A program made the position numbers and the translations under genes. This document shows positions 1-8,490 of a stretch of 64,000 nt of DNA, one piece after another (position 1 is the first letter of the stretch; each line of letters opens with the position of its first letter). The notes under the pieces were generated by a model, which saw only the letters and a program-made list of their open reading frames with translations, did no database searches and was not told where the DNA came from. Origin of the DNA: Bacteroidota bacterium (lineage in GTDB: Bacteria > Bacteroidota > Bacteroidia > Bacteroidales > F082); assembly GCA_009773165.1 (NCBI GenBank), contig WOUZ01000004.1:224086-288085 (forward strand), read 5' to 3'.

Positions 1-165
1 AATATAACTTGAATCTGATTTACTTTCAATAAAGCTTTCAAACGGTGAAAATCATGCTTATTCAATTCATGTATTCAAAACAAATTAACTTATCGAATTA
101 TGTATTTTACAATCTGAAAAATGTACTATTGATTTAATATTCAGTTTAACCTGTTTTTGGTAAAA

Positions 166-1092
166 TTATAAACGGGTCCCAAATGGTAATTGCTCCATTG
201 AACTAAGTTCTAATTCATTTAAAACTTCATCACTGCTAAAACCACCGCTTAACTCTTCGTTTGAACAAAAAGCATCCTGTATTGCAACATCTGTAACTAT
301 TATTAAACGGAAACTATCTGTATAGTCAATACCTAAAGTTTGAATATCAATAGCAAATTGATCTTTAAATAACTGTTTTAGCTGATTATCAGCAATAAGT
401 TCCTTGACACCTTCTTTATCATTCAGAAGTTTTTTCTTATCTAAGTAACTGAGCATTGGTTTATTCTGGGTGAGAATTGCAGATTGTAAAAGGCTCATTG
501 AAATAATATCATGTGCGTCGTCAAGTGCCACATAGTCACGATCTGGATTATTTTCTTTAAAAGTTATAATAGCATTCATCAAATTTAATAGTACAGTTTC
601 ATTGTTTTTAATCCGGGCAATGGCATTTTGAGCCTGGTTAAGGTATCCGATTATTGGAACATTTAAGTTTTCATCCAACGAAACAATTACACTCATGGCA
701 TATAAAATTTCTTCACGTGCAGGTACAAGAAAAGTTTTAAAACTTTCCAGTGCATTCATATAAGGATAATAAGTCTTGGCAAAATCTTCTGCTTCAGTCA
801 TCTTCTTTAAAACCTCGTCTACATCGAAGGAAATCTTCAGTGATTTGTAATAATAAAAAAGCAAATACCTTTCGTATTGACGGCGTTTGGCTGTGTCTTC
901 GACTAACTCATTACGCAATAAAATATCATCTTCCGTTACTTTCACATTTCTGTAACGATCCACTTTTCCAATTGAGCCAGATAATTTTTCTTTTTCGAAT
1001 AAAGGCAGATCGATCATTGAACCAATCAATAAACCGCCGACAAATGTCAATAATGCGAAAAGGCTTACCTGAATTAATGTTAACTTTTTCAT
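166..1092 (-). CDS. Membrane-anchored protein of unknown function, paralogue A
   Basis: I do not recognise a named family. The 308-residue product starts with a short basic stretch and a hydrophobic segment (about residues 5-27) that should be an uncleaved membrane anchor. The rest is soluble, largely helical and rich in charged residues. It closely resembles the next gene upstream (1399-2391) along most of its length, sharing SIGKVDRYRN, DDILLRNEL, LLFYYYKSLK and NKPMLSYLDKKKLLNDKEG. The two are a tandem duplication that has since diverged, mainly at the C-terminus and by loss of a short segment after the anchor. It lies downstream on the same strand of a sigma/anti-sigma pair and a PrsW-like protease, so a link to that envelope-stress module is plausible but only inferred from order. 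The plus-strand ORF 750-1181 is a shadow. Confidence 0.8.
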   Translation of the reverse strand: MKKLTLIQVSLFALLTFVGGLLIGSMIDLPLFEKEKLSGSIGKVDRYRNVKVTEDDILLRNELVEDTAKRRQYERYLLFYYYKSLKISFDVDEVLKKMTEAEDFAKTYYPYMNALESFKTFLVPAREEILYAMSVIVSLDENLNVPIIGYLNQAQNAIARIKNNETVLLNLMNAIITFKENNPDRDYVALDDAHDIISMSLLQSAILTQNKPMLSYLDKKKLLNDKEGVKELIADNQLKQLFKDQFAIDIQTLGIDYTDSFRLIIVTDVAIQDAFCSNEELSGGFSSDEVLNELELSSMEQLPFGTRL

Positions 1093-1398
1093 TTGTTTTT
1101 ATTTGTTTTCTAATGTTAAGTACTTTATTAGCAAATCGTTCATTTAAAAATTCAATTGACTGGTACCTTCAACTCAAATAACTTGGACAAACTGGAATTG
1201 AAATCATGTGAATAATCGGAAAATCAATTTTGGCAAATTAATTTTTCTGTAAATCAATCTTTATCAAAGAACATCAGTTGTGCGAACTAAACGACCACAA
1301 CAAGAAAGTTTTGTCAGTACTATTTTGAAGTCAGGTACGCTTGTTAAAACCAGATTAATAAGCGTACCTGTTTCAATAACAAATCATTAGATTGCCTT
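1093..1398. other. Intergenic region between the two paralogues
   Basis: About 300 AT-rich bases separate the tandem paralogues. I see no coding signal. The only clear structure is the inverted repeat at 1332-1370 just after the stop of the upstream paralogue. The gap is long enough to hold a separate promoter for the gene at 166-1092, but I cannot point to a convincing -33/-7 pair. Confidence 0.5.
1332..1370 (-). other. Perfect inverted repeat after paralogue B
   Basis: CAGGTACGCTT and AAGCGTACCTG form an 11-bp perfect stem around a 17-nt loop, about 30 nt past the stop codon of the gene at 1399-2391. There is no U-run after the stem on either strand, so it is not a canonical intrinsic terminator. 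It could be a 3'-end stabilising hairpin, a weak terminator or a protein-binding palindrome. Confidence 0.5.
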
Positions 1399-2391
1399 TT
1401 ATCTAAATTCGGAAACGTCAGTCATAACTCCCAAATTCTGAACATCAATTCCTAATTGATCTATTGCTTTCAAAGTGCTTATGGAGCTTATTGCATCATT
1501 ACTCAAGAGTAAACTGCTTAACTCTTCATTTGAACAAAAAACATCCTGCAGAGCAACATCGTTTAAAATTAAAGCATTTAAACTCTCATTTGCGATACCT
1601 AAGGTACTCATATCAGCAACAAACTGATCATTAAATAATGATTTCAGTTGAGCATCAGCAACGAGTTCTTTAACACCTTCCTTATCATTGAGAAGCTTTT
1701 TCTTATCTAGGTAACTGAGCATAGGTTTGTTCTGGGTAAGAATTGCCGATTGCATCAGGTTCATTGAAATGATGTCGTGTGCATCCTCCAACGCCCAATA
1801 CTTTCCTTCAGGATTGGCATCTTTGAAAGTAATAATAGCATTCATAAGGTTCATAAGAATAGATTCATTGCTGTTGATACGGGCAATAGCGTTTTGAGCC
1901 TGATTTAGGTATCCAATAACAGGAACTTTCGCATTTTCATCCAATGAAGAAACCATATTCAAAGCAAAAAGAATATCCTCACGTGCTGGAACAAGGTATG
2001 TTTTGAAACTTTCCAAAGCTATCATGTAGGGATAGTAAGTTTTAGCAAATTCTTCTGTTTCAGTTGTTTTCTTCAAAACTTCATCTACGTCAAAAGAAGT
2101 TTTAAGTGACTTATAATAATAAAACAGCAGGTATTTTTCGTATTGAGTGCGTTTGGCGGTGTCGTCAAGCAACTCATTCCGCAATAAAATATCATCTTCT
2201 GATACCTGAACATTGCGATAGCGATCTACTTTCCCTATTGAACCTCCGAGATACTTACCCATCTCATAATAATCAGTTTGGGAGTCAGCACCCTGGGGCG
2301 AATAGTTTACAATACTGATACCCAGGAATAATCCTACTACCAGTGCGAGAGCTGCGAGGAGTGCGGCTTGAAGTAAAGTGTACTTTTTCAT
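1399..2391 (-). CDS. Membrane-anchored protein of unknown function, paralogue B
   Basis: Product of 330 residues with an N-terminal hydrophobic anchor (about residues 6-29) followed by a mostly helical soluble domain. It is strongly similar to the adjacent 166-1092 product. The block from SIGKVDRYRN through DVDEVLKK and the block around NKPMLSYLDKKKLLNDKEGVKEL are almost identical. It differs by an extra stretch after the anchor (around SQTDYYEMGKYLGG) and a longer C-terminus. No catalytic motif or known domain is visible. It sits 82 bases downstream of the anti-sigma-like gene in the same orientation, so it may be a target or accessory of that system; this is inference from position only. 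Confidence 0.8.
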   Translation of the reverse strand: MKKYTLLQAALLAALALVVGLFLGISIVNYSPQGADSQTDYYEMGKYLGGSIGKVDRYRNVQVSEDDILLRNELLDDTAKRTQYEKYLLFYYYKSLKTSFDVDEVLKKTTETEEFAKTYYPYMIALESFKTYLVPAREDILFALNMVSSLDENAKVPVIGYLNQAQNAIARINSNESILMNLMNAIITFKDANPEGKYWALEDAHDIISMNLMQSAILTQNKPMLSYLDKKKLLNDKEGVKELVADAQLKSLFNDQFVADMSTLGIANESLNALILNDVALQDVFCSNEELSSLLLSNDAISSISTLKAIDQLGIDVQNLGVMTDVSEFR

Positions 2392-2473
2392 TGTTTTGAA
2401 ATTTTAGTTGTAAATAATAATTGTTTCTATTTTATTGAATGATCATTAAGTGGATAAAAAGTTGGTTTTTTTG

Positions 2474-3226
2474 TCAAAAAGTTAGGTGTTTTTTTATAAT
2501 AACTGATTGATTTTGGAAAGCAGTGACAGTGACCGCAGCCTGAGCATCCGTAGTTTTTTCCAGAATAAGTTGAAATGAGTTCATTCCTGTTGCTGTAAAA
2601 TTCACTGATCCCATATTGTAATCACTTGAATTCGAACCTTCTGTCATAACAAATTCGGCCTTGGCAACCTTAAAATCGGTAGTACTAAATGAAGTTTCCA
2701 GATGAAGCTCGTTTGGACTATTGATCACAAAATTCAAATAGTAAAGGTTGCCAATCTGATAAGGAATCATTTTAATGCTGCTGTGTTGGTAAGCATAGGA
2801 AATTTCTTGTCCGGAGGCGCTACTTATACTTCCTGCAAGCCTGCTTGTATCAGTTGGACCAATTTCAGCCAGAAAAAACCATGTAAAAGCCGTACCTACC
2901 ATTACACCGGTAAATAAAATCATCGCATAACGAACAGGGAAAGGATTGAATAATTGATCCCAAAAAGGGTTGTCCCACCAACTTGGTTTTGGAACCCGCT
3001 TTTTTGACGTAATGCGCTGCATGACTTCTTCAGTAATATCTACAGGATGCTCCTCCACATGTGTTTTTTCAAGATGAAGCTCAATCTCCTTAAGTTTGTC
3101 CAGGTGATCATTCTCAGTTTTGGAACTCGAATTTTCAGCCAGATTTCTATCAGAGCTTTTGCCTTTCATCTGTTCCTTGTCAGGGTTTTTATCCGACTGA
3201 GCTGAAGCGTTTTTCCTGAAGTCCAT
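2474..3226 (-). CDS. Membrane-spanning anti-sigma-like protein
   Basis: A 250-residue single-pass membrane protein. Residues 1-98 are hydrophilic and highly charged and should be cytoplasmic. One transmembrane segment spans about 99-121 (ILFTGVMVGTAFTWFFLA), and about 130 residues follow outside the cytoplasm. It starts 17 bases after the stop of an ECF sigma factor gene, the usual place and topology for a cognate anti-sigma factor. The segment ITEEVMQRITSKKRV just before the membrane resembles the short helix seen in Bacteroidota anti-sigma proteins. No zinc-binding HxxxCxxC motif is present, so if it binds sigma it is not a classical ZAS protein. The role is inferred from context and topology. 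Confidence 0.65.
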   Translation of the reverse strand: MDFRKNASAQSDKNPDKEQMKGKSSDRNLAENSSSKTENDHLDKLKEIELHLEKTHVEEHPVDITEEVMQRITSKKRVPKPSWWDNPFWDQLFNPFPVRYAMILFTGVMVGTAFTWFFLAEIGPTDTSRLAGSISSASGQEISYAYQHSSIKMIPYQIGNLYYLNFVINSPNELHLETSFSTTDFKVAKAEFVMTEGSNSSDYNMGSVNFTATGMNSFQLILEKTTDAQAAVTVTAFQNQSVIIKKHLTF

Positions 3227-3243
3227 TGTATTATAGTTTTAAT

Positions 3244-3843
3244 TTATTCAAATGTTCTAAAATACGGTGTCTTTTCGAGTATCTCTTTAATCTGCATTCG
3301 CGCATCGAACAAGCGCGACCTTACTTTTTGCTCCGAAATCTGCAGCGAATAAGCTACTTCTTTGTAGGAGAGTTGTTCATAATACTTCAAAACTATCACC
3401 GCTCTATATTTCTCTTTTAATTGATTAACAGCATATTGCAACTGATATTCACGCTCATCATATGTATCTTCTCTTTCATCTTCTACATTTTTTAAATATT
3501 CAATTCCAACATTATTTTTTTGTTTTTTCAAATAATTTAAAGCAGTATTAACTGCAATACGATACACCCAGCTGAAAAATTTGTGGTCGCCGCTAACAGT
3601 TGCCAAAGCCTCATATGCTTTTACAAACACCACTTGAGTTAGTTCCCTTGCCTCATCCCTGTCATGAATCATTCGTATAAGCAGATTGTAAACAGGGCGT
3701 TGGTACTTGTCAACTAATACTCTATATGCATTCACCTGTCCTTTGAGTACCTTTCTGATTATTTCATGATCTTCAAGGGCACTCTGCTGTGCTGCTTCCA
3801 GTTTCTCTTTATCCGGTTTATCTATGTCATCTTCATTTTTCAT
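3244..3843 (-). CDS. ECF-type RNA polymerase sigma factor
   Basis: A 199-residue group 4 (ECF) sigma-70 factor. Region 2 spans about residues 37-105, with AYRVLVDKYQRPVYNL and the FFSWVYRIAVNTALNYLKK helix that recognises the -10 element and melts DNA. Region 4 spans about 139-190, with LKYYEQLSYKEVAYSLQISE and the helix-turn-helix for the -35 element. There is no region 1.1 or 3. The gene is followed immediately by a membrane anti-sigma-like gene and preceded by a PrsW-type protease gene on the same strand, so activation probably depends on intramembrane cleavage of the anti-sigma protein. The regulon cannot be read from this window. The downstream paralogue pair may be part of it. Confidence 0.93.
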   Translation of the reverse strand: MKNEDDIDKPDKEKLEAAQQSALEDHEIIRKVLKGQVNAYRVLVDKYQRPVYNLLIRMIHDRDEARELTQVVFVKAYEALATVSGDHKFFSWVYRIAVNTALNYLKKQKNNVGIEYLKNVEDEREDTYDEREYQLQYAVNQLKEKYRAVIVLKYYEQLSYKEVAYSLQISEQKVRSRLFDARMQIKEILEKTPYFRTFE

Positions 3844-3880
3844 GAATTACACTTTATGTTTTGAAAAAGTTGGTTTTTCA

Positions 3881-4879
3881 TTAACTATTTTCCAATTGAC
3901 TTAATTTCCACAGTTCTCTGTGCTTGATTCTGATGAGTGGTTGCAATGCAAGCTCACCGGTTTTACCAACCTGTTTACGTAAAGCTTTGAGCTCTGTAAG
4001 CTTTTCAATCGTATCGTTTTCAGCTATTGGCGTAAATCCGTTCTCTTTAAGCATCAGGTTACGTTTTGCTTTGATCGAAAGTTCGAGATACAGGCTTAGG
4101 TAATTATACAGATCTACAATCATTTCTGAGTCAAAATGCGCTCTCAGTCCGGCGATATATGCTCCCGATCGGGTACCCGAAAACTTGCCCTGCCTGATCA
4201 TTCTCAATATTTCTACCTCGTTACTGAATTCCATTTCCAACCAATTTTGGAGACTGCTGGTACTTTGTTTAAAAATAAAGCCAAAGAAAACAGGGAGTAG
4301 CACAAAAATGAGTAAGGTTTGGAGGTATGGATTCAGAAAAAAATGATTAAATGCGCTGTGAACGATGATCGCAACAAATAGTCCACTAGGTACTGAAAAA
4401 AAGAGTTTCTTCTCGCGCTGTATTCCACCCATTATAAGTAGCGCTACAATAGCAGTGCAGCCACCATGCATGAGGGCTGTACCAAAACCACGCAACATCC
4501 ATAACATCATTGATGGCTCATCTCCAATGAAATAGATATAAACCATATTCTCAATCAATGCGAAACCAGTTCCTGAAGCAAACCCATAAATGGCAGCGTC
4601 AATTGAGAAACCAATTTTTCGTCGTGCGATAAGAAAGAAAACAAAAAGTGCTTTTAAAACCTCTTCAACAATAGGGGCAAAATAGCGGGTAAAGTTTTCA
4701 AAACTGAGCGTAAAATGCGACGAAAGCCATTCATTTGAAAGATAAGAAAACCATGCTGCCAGTCCACCCCACAATATTGCTAAGACAAGATTTTTTTTAC
4801 TCACCAATTTAAAGCTATCCATCAGGAAAAGCCCTGTTAGAAAAAGAAGTACTGGCATCAAGCTGAAAACGATTTTCAT
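3881..4879 (-). CDS. PrsW-family intramembrane metalloprotease
   Basis: A 332-residue polytopic membrane protein with the PrsW/CAAX-protease-like pattern: VEEVLKAL (EExxK, residues 72-76), FALIEN (Glu110), a His in ALMHGG (about 138) and HSAFNH (174-179). Together these form the proposed metal and catalytic site within the transmembrane helices. About 115 hydrophilic residues follow the last membrane helix. In Bacillus, PrsW makes the first cut in the anti-sigma factor RsiW. Here the gene lies 37 bases upstream of an ECF sigma gene, followed by a membrane-anchored anti-sigma-like gene, all co-oriented, so the same job is likely. Family assignment is from motifs; substrate is inferred from neighbours. 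Confidence 0.85.
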   Translation of the reverse strand: MKIVFSLMPVLLFLTGLFLMDSFKLVSKKNLVLAILWGGLAAWFSYLSNEWLSSHFTLSFENFTRYFAPIVEEVLKALFVFFLIARRKIGFSIDAAIYGFASGTGFALIENMVYIYFIGDEPSMMLWMLRGFGTALMHGGCTAIVALLIMGGIQREKKLFFSVPSGLFVAIIVHSAFNHFFLNPYLQTLLIFVLLPVFFGFIFKQSTSSLQNWLEMEFSNEVEILRMIRQGKFSGTRSGAYIAGLRAHFDSEMIVDLYNYLSLYLELSIKAKRNLMLKENGFTPIAENDTIEKLTELKALRKQVGKTGELALQPLIRIKHRELWKLSQLENS

Positions 4880-5393
4880 AAAGACTTTTTTAAAAATGAA
4901 TCTTTTTACAAATAGAAACAGAGACTAACTCATACTTGACTAAATAATTTAATATGAGGTATTTATAAGTCGCATTAGAATTATACGATAGAAACCAGTT
5001 CAAGTAGAATTCTGAATTAAGAAAGCCAAGAAAAGACTGATTATTAAAAATATAAAGCGGTATGTTCTCAGCAGGGCTTGAAAATAAGCACTTCCACTGG
5101 GAAACCTGCAATGAAAAAAATGCCAGTAGATTTACATGGTGCTTAGAAACCCTATAAGATAGATCATCAACCATAATGTGTTGATTTTACTTGTCTCTGC
5201 TGTTAACAAAACTTCCTGTTCATTGTATTAAAAGCTAATTTTTTGGCAGTAACTTAATAAATAGTATCGGGCAATCAGATTGCAGTAATTGAAGAGTTGG
5301 ATTGGAACTTTTAATAATATCAATGAGCAAGCGCAAATGTAAGTTATTACCCAATTAAAAACAAATTCCAATCCTTTATTAGGTCTTTTTATT
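4880..5393. other. Long AT-rich intergenic region
   Basis: About 500 bases between the prsW-like start and the terminator of the phosphohexomutase operon. The 94-codon minus-strand ORF 4890-5174 in it has no recognisable domain and a composition typical of random AT-rich DNA, so I do not call it a gene. The region probably holds the promoter of the prsW-sigma operon, but I see no clear TAnnTTTG box close to the start. Confidence 0.5.
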
Positions 5394-5431
5394 CAAAAAA
5401 AAATGATGCGGGATTTGATCTCGCATCATTT
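5394..5431 (-). terminator. Intrinsic terminator after the phosphohexomutase gene
   Basis: AAATGATGCGGGA and TCTCGCATCATTT form a 13-bp stem with one G-U pair and a short loop. On the minus strand the stem is followed by a run of T. It lies about 30 bases past the stop of the gene at 5461-7200 and should end that operon. Confidence 0.85.
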
Positions 5432-5460
5432 ATAAAATAATTGTACAGAATACCTGAAGA

Positions 5461-7200
5461 CTAACTATTTAAAGCCTCCATCACTTGTTTGATCATGTGC
5501 TCAAGTTCATTATCGATAACATCAAATTGGTCACGATTTTCAAGAATTCCTTTTACACCAAAATAAAATTTTATTTTGGGTTCGGTTCCCGATGGTCTTA
5601 TGCTTATTTTATTACCATTTTCGGTTAAAAACTGTAAAACATCCGATTTGGGCAAATCAATGGTGGTTTGCTTTCCTTCAACGAGATTTCGTGTAATCCG
5701 CTGCTCATAGTCTTTTATTAAGACAAGACGTGAACCAGCTATTTCGAGTGGCGGATTATTCCTGTAGCGCTCCATCATAGCCTTAATTTCCTGTGCGCCG
5801 GCCATTCCTTTTTTGGTGACTGAAACGAGTTTTTCTTTATAAAACCCAAATTCAACATAGATATCTTTAAGTAAATCGTACATGCTTTTTCCCTGATCAG
5901 CAGCCCATGCCGCTGTTTCAGCTATCATCACACAAGAAATTACAGCATCTTTATCGCGAACGAAATCTCCAACAAGGTAACCATAACTTTCTTCACCTCC
6001 ACCAATAAACGTTTTCTTACCTTCATATTTCTGAATTATATCTGCGATATATTTAAATCCGGTTAAAACATCAAACCGTTCCACCCCATATTTGTCAGCA
6101 ATATTGAAAAGCAGTTCAGAAGTAACAATTGTTTTTACAATATATTCATTTCCGGTAAGTTTACCCTTTTCACTCCATCTGCTAATCAGGTAATAGAGCA
6201 ACAAACTTGCAGCCTGGTTTCCATTTAATAAAATAAATTTTCCCTGATCGTTTTTAACAGCAATTCCAACTCTGTCGCCATCAGGATCGGTTGCCATCAC
6301 AATATCAGCGTCAATTTCTTCAGCTTTTGCAATAGCCATGCTCAAGGCAGCAGGTTCTTCAGGATTAGGAGAATATACAGTCGGAAAGTTCCCATCAACG
6401 ATATTCTGCTCCTCAACAGTTGTAATCGACTCGAAACCAACAGCTTTTAAAGCCATTGGAACCAATTTTACTGTTGAGCCGTGTATGGGTGTAAATACAA
6501 TTTTGAAATTTTTCTGTCGTTGAATCACCTCAGGAGACAAACTAAGTCCCTTGATGCGTTCCACATAAATTTTATCAAAATCATCCCCTAGCAAGGTTAT
6601 CAGTTCGGTTTTAGAATTAAAATTTACATCAGCCGGTCCCGAAATTTTCTCAACTTCGGTAATGACATTTTTGTCGTGTGGTGCAATTAGTTGTCCGCCA
6701 TCATTCCAGTAAGCTTTATAGCCATTATATTCCTTGGGGTTGTGCGAGGCGGTTATTACAACACCACTCTGACAGCCAAAATAGCGCACAGCAAATGAGA
6801 GCTCAGGTGTTGGACGAAGACTTTCAAAAAGATACACCTTAATGTTATTGGCCGACATTACCTCAGCTGTAATTCTGGCAAAGTAATCGCTGTTATTTCT
6901 GCAATCATAAGCGATTGCCATTGAAGGTGTTTCAATCGAAGGAAACATTTTTCGGATATAATTGGCAAGGCCTTGTGTTGCCATAGCAACAGTATATTTA
7001 TTCATACGGTTGGTGCCAACTCCCATAATCCCTCTTAGGCCACCTGTTCCAAACTCCAGGTTACGGTAAAAACTTTCGGTGAGTTCCTGAGGATCCTCTT
7101 CCATGAGAAGTCTTACTTTTTCAATCGTCTCAGAATCATAAGGTTCAGAAAGCCATTGACTTGCTTTCGCGAGAATGGCAGGATCAATCTGTTGTTTCAT
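5461..7200 (-). CDS. Phospho-sugar mutase (alpha-phosphoglucomutase / phosphomannomutase family)
   Basis: A 579-residue alpha-D-phosphohexomutase, which moves phosphate between C6 and C1 of glucose or mannose through a phosphoserine. Domain 1 has the catalytic serine loop TASHNPKEYNGYK (Ser152). Domain 2 has the magnesium loop DPDGDR (305-310). Domain 3 has the sugar-specificity loop GGGEESYG (about 400). Domain 4 has the phosphate-binding loop RPSGTEPKIK (about 538). Length matches the long PgcA-like class rather than the roughly 460-residue ManB/AlgC class, so glucose-1-phosphate production is the better guess. It is the last gene of a block with sugar-nucleotide genes and overlaps the upstream GxxExxY gene by 4 bases (ATGA), which implies translational coupling. 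Confidence 0.92.
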   Translation of the reverse strand: MKQQIDPAILAKASQWLSEPYDSETIEKVRLLMEEDPQELTESFYRNLEFGTGGLRGIMGVGTNRMNKYTVAMATQGLANYIRKMFPSIETPSMAIAYDCRNNSDYFARITAEVMSANNIKVYLFESLRPTPELSFAVRYFGCQSGVVITASHNPKEYNGYKAYWNDGGQLIAPHDKNVITEVEKISGPADVNFNSKTELITLLGDDFDKIYVERIKGLSLSPEVIQRQKNFKIVFTPIHGSTVKLVPMALKAVGFESITTVEEQNIVDGNFPTVYSPNPEEPAALSMAIAKAEEIDADIVMATDPDGDRVGIAVKNDQGKFILLNGNQAASLLLYYLISRWSEKGKLTGNEYIVKTIVTSELLFNIADKYGVERFDVLTGFKYIADIIQKYEGKKTFIGGGEESYGYLVGDFVRDKDAVISCVMIAETAAWAADQGKSMYDLLKDIYVEFGFYKEKLVSVTKKGMAGAQEIKAMMERYRNNPPLEIAGSRLVLIKDYEQRITRNLVEGKQTTIDLPKSDVLQFLTENGNKISIRPSGTEPKIKFYFGVKGILENRDQFDVIDNELEHMIKQVMEALNS

Positions 7201-7595
7201 AGAGTTATTCTTTTGAGGTTTGTAATCTTTTTAAAGCCATCGATTAAACGTTCTTCCGCAGGGTTAAGTAAAACACCCATGCTGCAACCCGAAAAGGAAA
7301 CTACTGTGTTGAGTTTCTTTAGATGCTCTTCAGCTTTTCTTACAGAAGAGATGAGTTCGATTGCTATTTCTTCTTCAATTATAAAATCAGCAAATAATTT
7401 TTCTTCAATTCTTATTCCTTTGTAGTGTACAGCAACAGAAGCATTCATCCTGAAGCGTATTCCCCTGAGCCTGAATTCATGAGCCAGACAACTTTTAAAT
7501 ATTTCAGGCAAAATACCCGGGCCAGTATAAGCATGAACCTCCCTTGCACAATCATAAATTAAGGTCGCCAAGCTATTTCGCCTGCTCTTGTCCAT
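7197..7595 (-). CDS. GxxExxY-family protein (divergent)
   Basis: A 132-residue protein with the features of the small GxxExxY family (TIGR04256-type): IYDCAREVHAYTGPGILPEIFKSCL near the N-terminus, LRLRGIRF in the middle, and an acidic-basic strand DFIIEEEIAIELI like the nuclease-fold core of the family. The signature G-x-x-E-x-x-Y reads G-I-L-P-E-I-F here, so the Tyr and the spacing are not conserved. Family members are common next to sugar-nucleotide and cell-wall genes, but their biochemical role is unknown to me. The gene overlaps rfbD by 23 bases upstream and the mutase by 4 bases downstream, so it is clearly co-transcribed. Confidence 0.75.
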   Translation of the reverse strand: MDKSRRNSLATLIYDCAREVHAYTGPGILPEIFKSCLAHEFRLRGIRFRMNASVAVHYKGIRIEEKLFADFIIEEEIAIELISSVRKAEEHLKKLNTVVSFSGCSMGVLLNPAEERLIDGFKKITNLKRITL

Positions 7596-8448
7596 TTAGT
7601 TCTTCCAAACATTTTTTCAGGCTATCTTTCCAATAAGGTAATTGAACCTGATAATTCTTTTTAAACTTTTCTTTACTCAAAACACTGTAAAAGGGCCTTT
7701 TTGTTTTCACAGGATATGCCGATGATGGTATTGGATTAACCTTGCAATCCAGCAGGCACAATTCCATGATGGTTTTCGAAAAGTCGTACCAGCTGATGGC
7801 TCCTTCATTACTAAAATGGTAAATCTCCTTAACAAAATCACCTTTATAGCGATCAACAATTAAAACAATAGCCCAAGCCAGATCAAAAGCCCATGTGGGA
7901 GTGCCAATCTGATCAGCAACAACATTTATTTCAGGGCGTTCTTTTCCAAGACGCATCATTGTTTTTACAAAATTATTCCCCGATGCAGCATACAGCCACG
8001 ATGTTCTTAAGATAACGCTATGACAACCATGACCCATGAGAATTGCTTCTCCTCTGGCTTTACTCTTTCCATAGGAAGAAATGGCAGAGATGGGCTCACT
8101 TTCCTCATAAGGTTTATAATTCTCACCATCAAAAACATAATCAGTGGAAATATGAATGAACAAAGCATTGTTTTTTTTACAAGCGTCGGCTAAAACACCT
8201 ACAGCAACAGCGTTGATGCGATCTGCCAGAACAGGCTCATCTTCAGCCTTATCTACGGCTGTGTATGCAGCACAATTGATACAAACTTCAATCTCGTGAA
8301 TTTCAAAAAACCCTTGAACGGCATCAGTTTGAGTTATATTCAACTCCTCTACATCTGTGAAATGCCATTGATGCCTGCGATCATTGCCTGCAATCTTTTG
8401 AAGTTCGTTTCCAAGCTGACCTTTACTACCTGTAACTAAGATATTCAT
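7573..8448 (-). CDS. rfbD: dTDP-4-dehydrorhamnose reductase family protein
   Basis: A 291-residue extended short-chain dehydrogenase of the RmlD/RfbD family, which reduces dTDP-4-dehydro-L-rhamnose to dTDP-L-rhamnose with NAD(P)H. Visible motifs are GSKGQLG at the nucleotide-binding N-terminus (7-13), STDYVFDG (101-108) and the catalytic Tyr126-xxx-Lys130 in SYGKSKARGE. Length is normal for the family. The other rhamnose genes (rmlA, rmlB, rmlC) are not in the window, so the substrate could be a related 4-keto sugar nucleotide. It sits between a UDP-glucuronate decarboxylase gene and the GxxExxY gene, all on the minus strand, in a surface-polysaccharide precursor block. Confidence 0.9.
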   Translation of the reverse strand: MNILVTGSKGQLGNELQKIAGNDRRHQWHFTDVEELNITQTDAVQGFFEIHEIEVCINCAAYTAVDKAEDEPVLADRINAVAVGVLADACKKNNALFIHISTDYVFDGENYKPYEESEPISAISSYGKSKARGEAILMGHGCHSVILRTSWLYAASGNNFVKTMMRLGKERPEINVVADQIGTPTWAFDLAWAIVLIVDRYKGDFVKEIYHFSNEGAISWYDFSKTIMELCLLDCKVNPIPSSAYPVKTKRPFYSVLSKEKFKKNYQVQLPYWKDSLKKCLEELNGQEQAK

Positions 8449-8490
8449 TTTAATCTAATTAAGTTTCAATAAAATGAAAGAAAGCGGAAA

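Noticed and set aside
750-1181. 143-codon plus-strand ORF
   Set aside because: Shadow of the membrane-anchored paralogue gene on the minus strand, whose reading frame is supported by similarity with its neighbour.
4890-5174. 94-codon minus-strand ORF after the prsW-like start
   Set aside because: No domain, AT-rich composition like non-coding DNA, and it lies where the promoter of the prsW-sigma operon should be.
7197-7595. Frame error or pseudogene because of overlaps on both sides
   Set aside because: The frame is open with family-like sequence throughout, and overlaps of 4 and 23 bases are typical of coupled genes.
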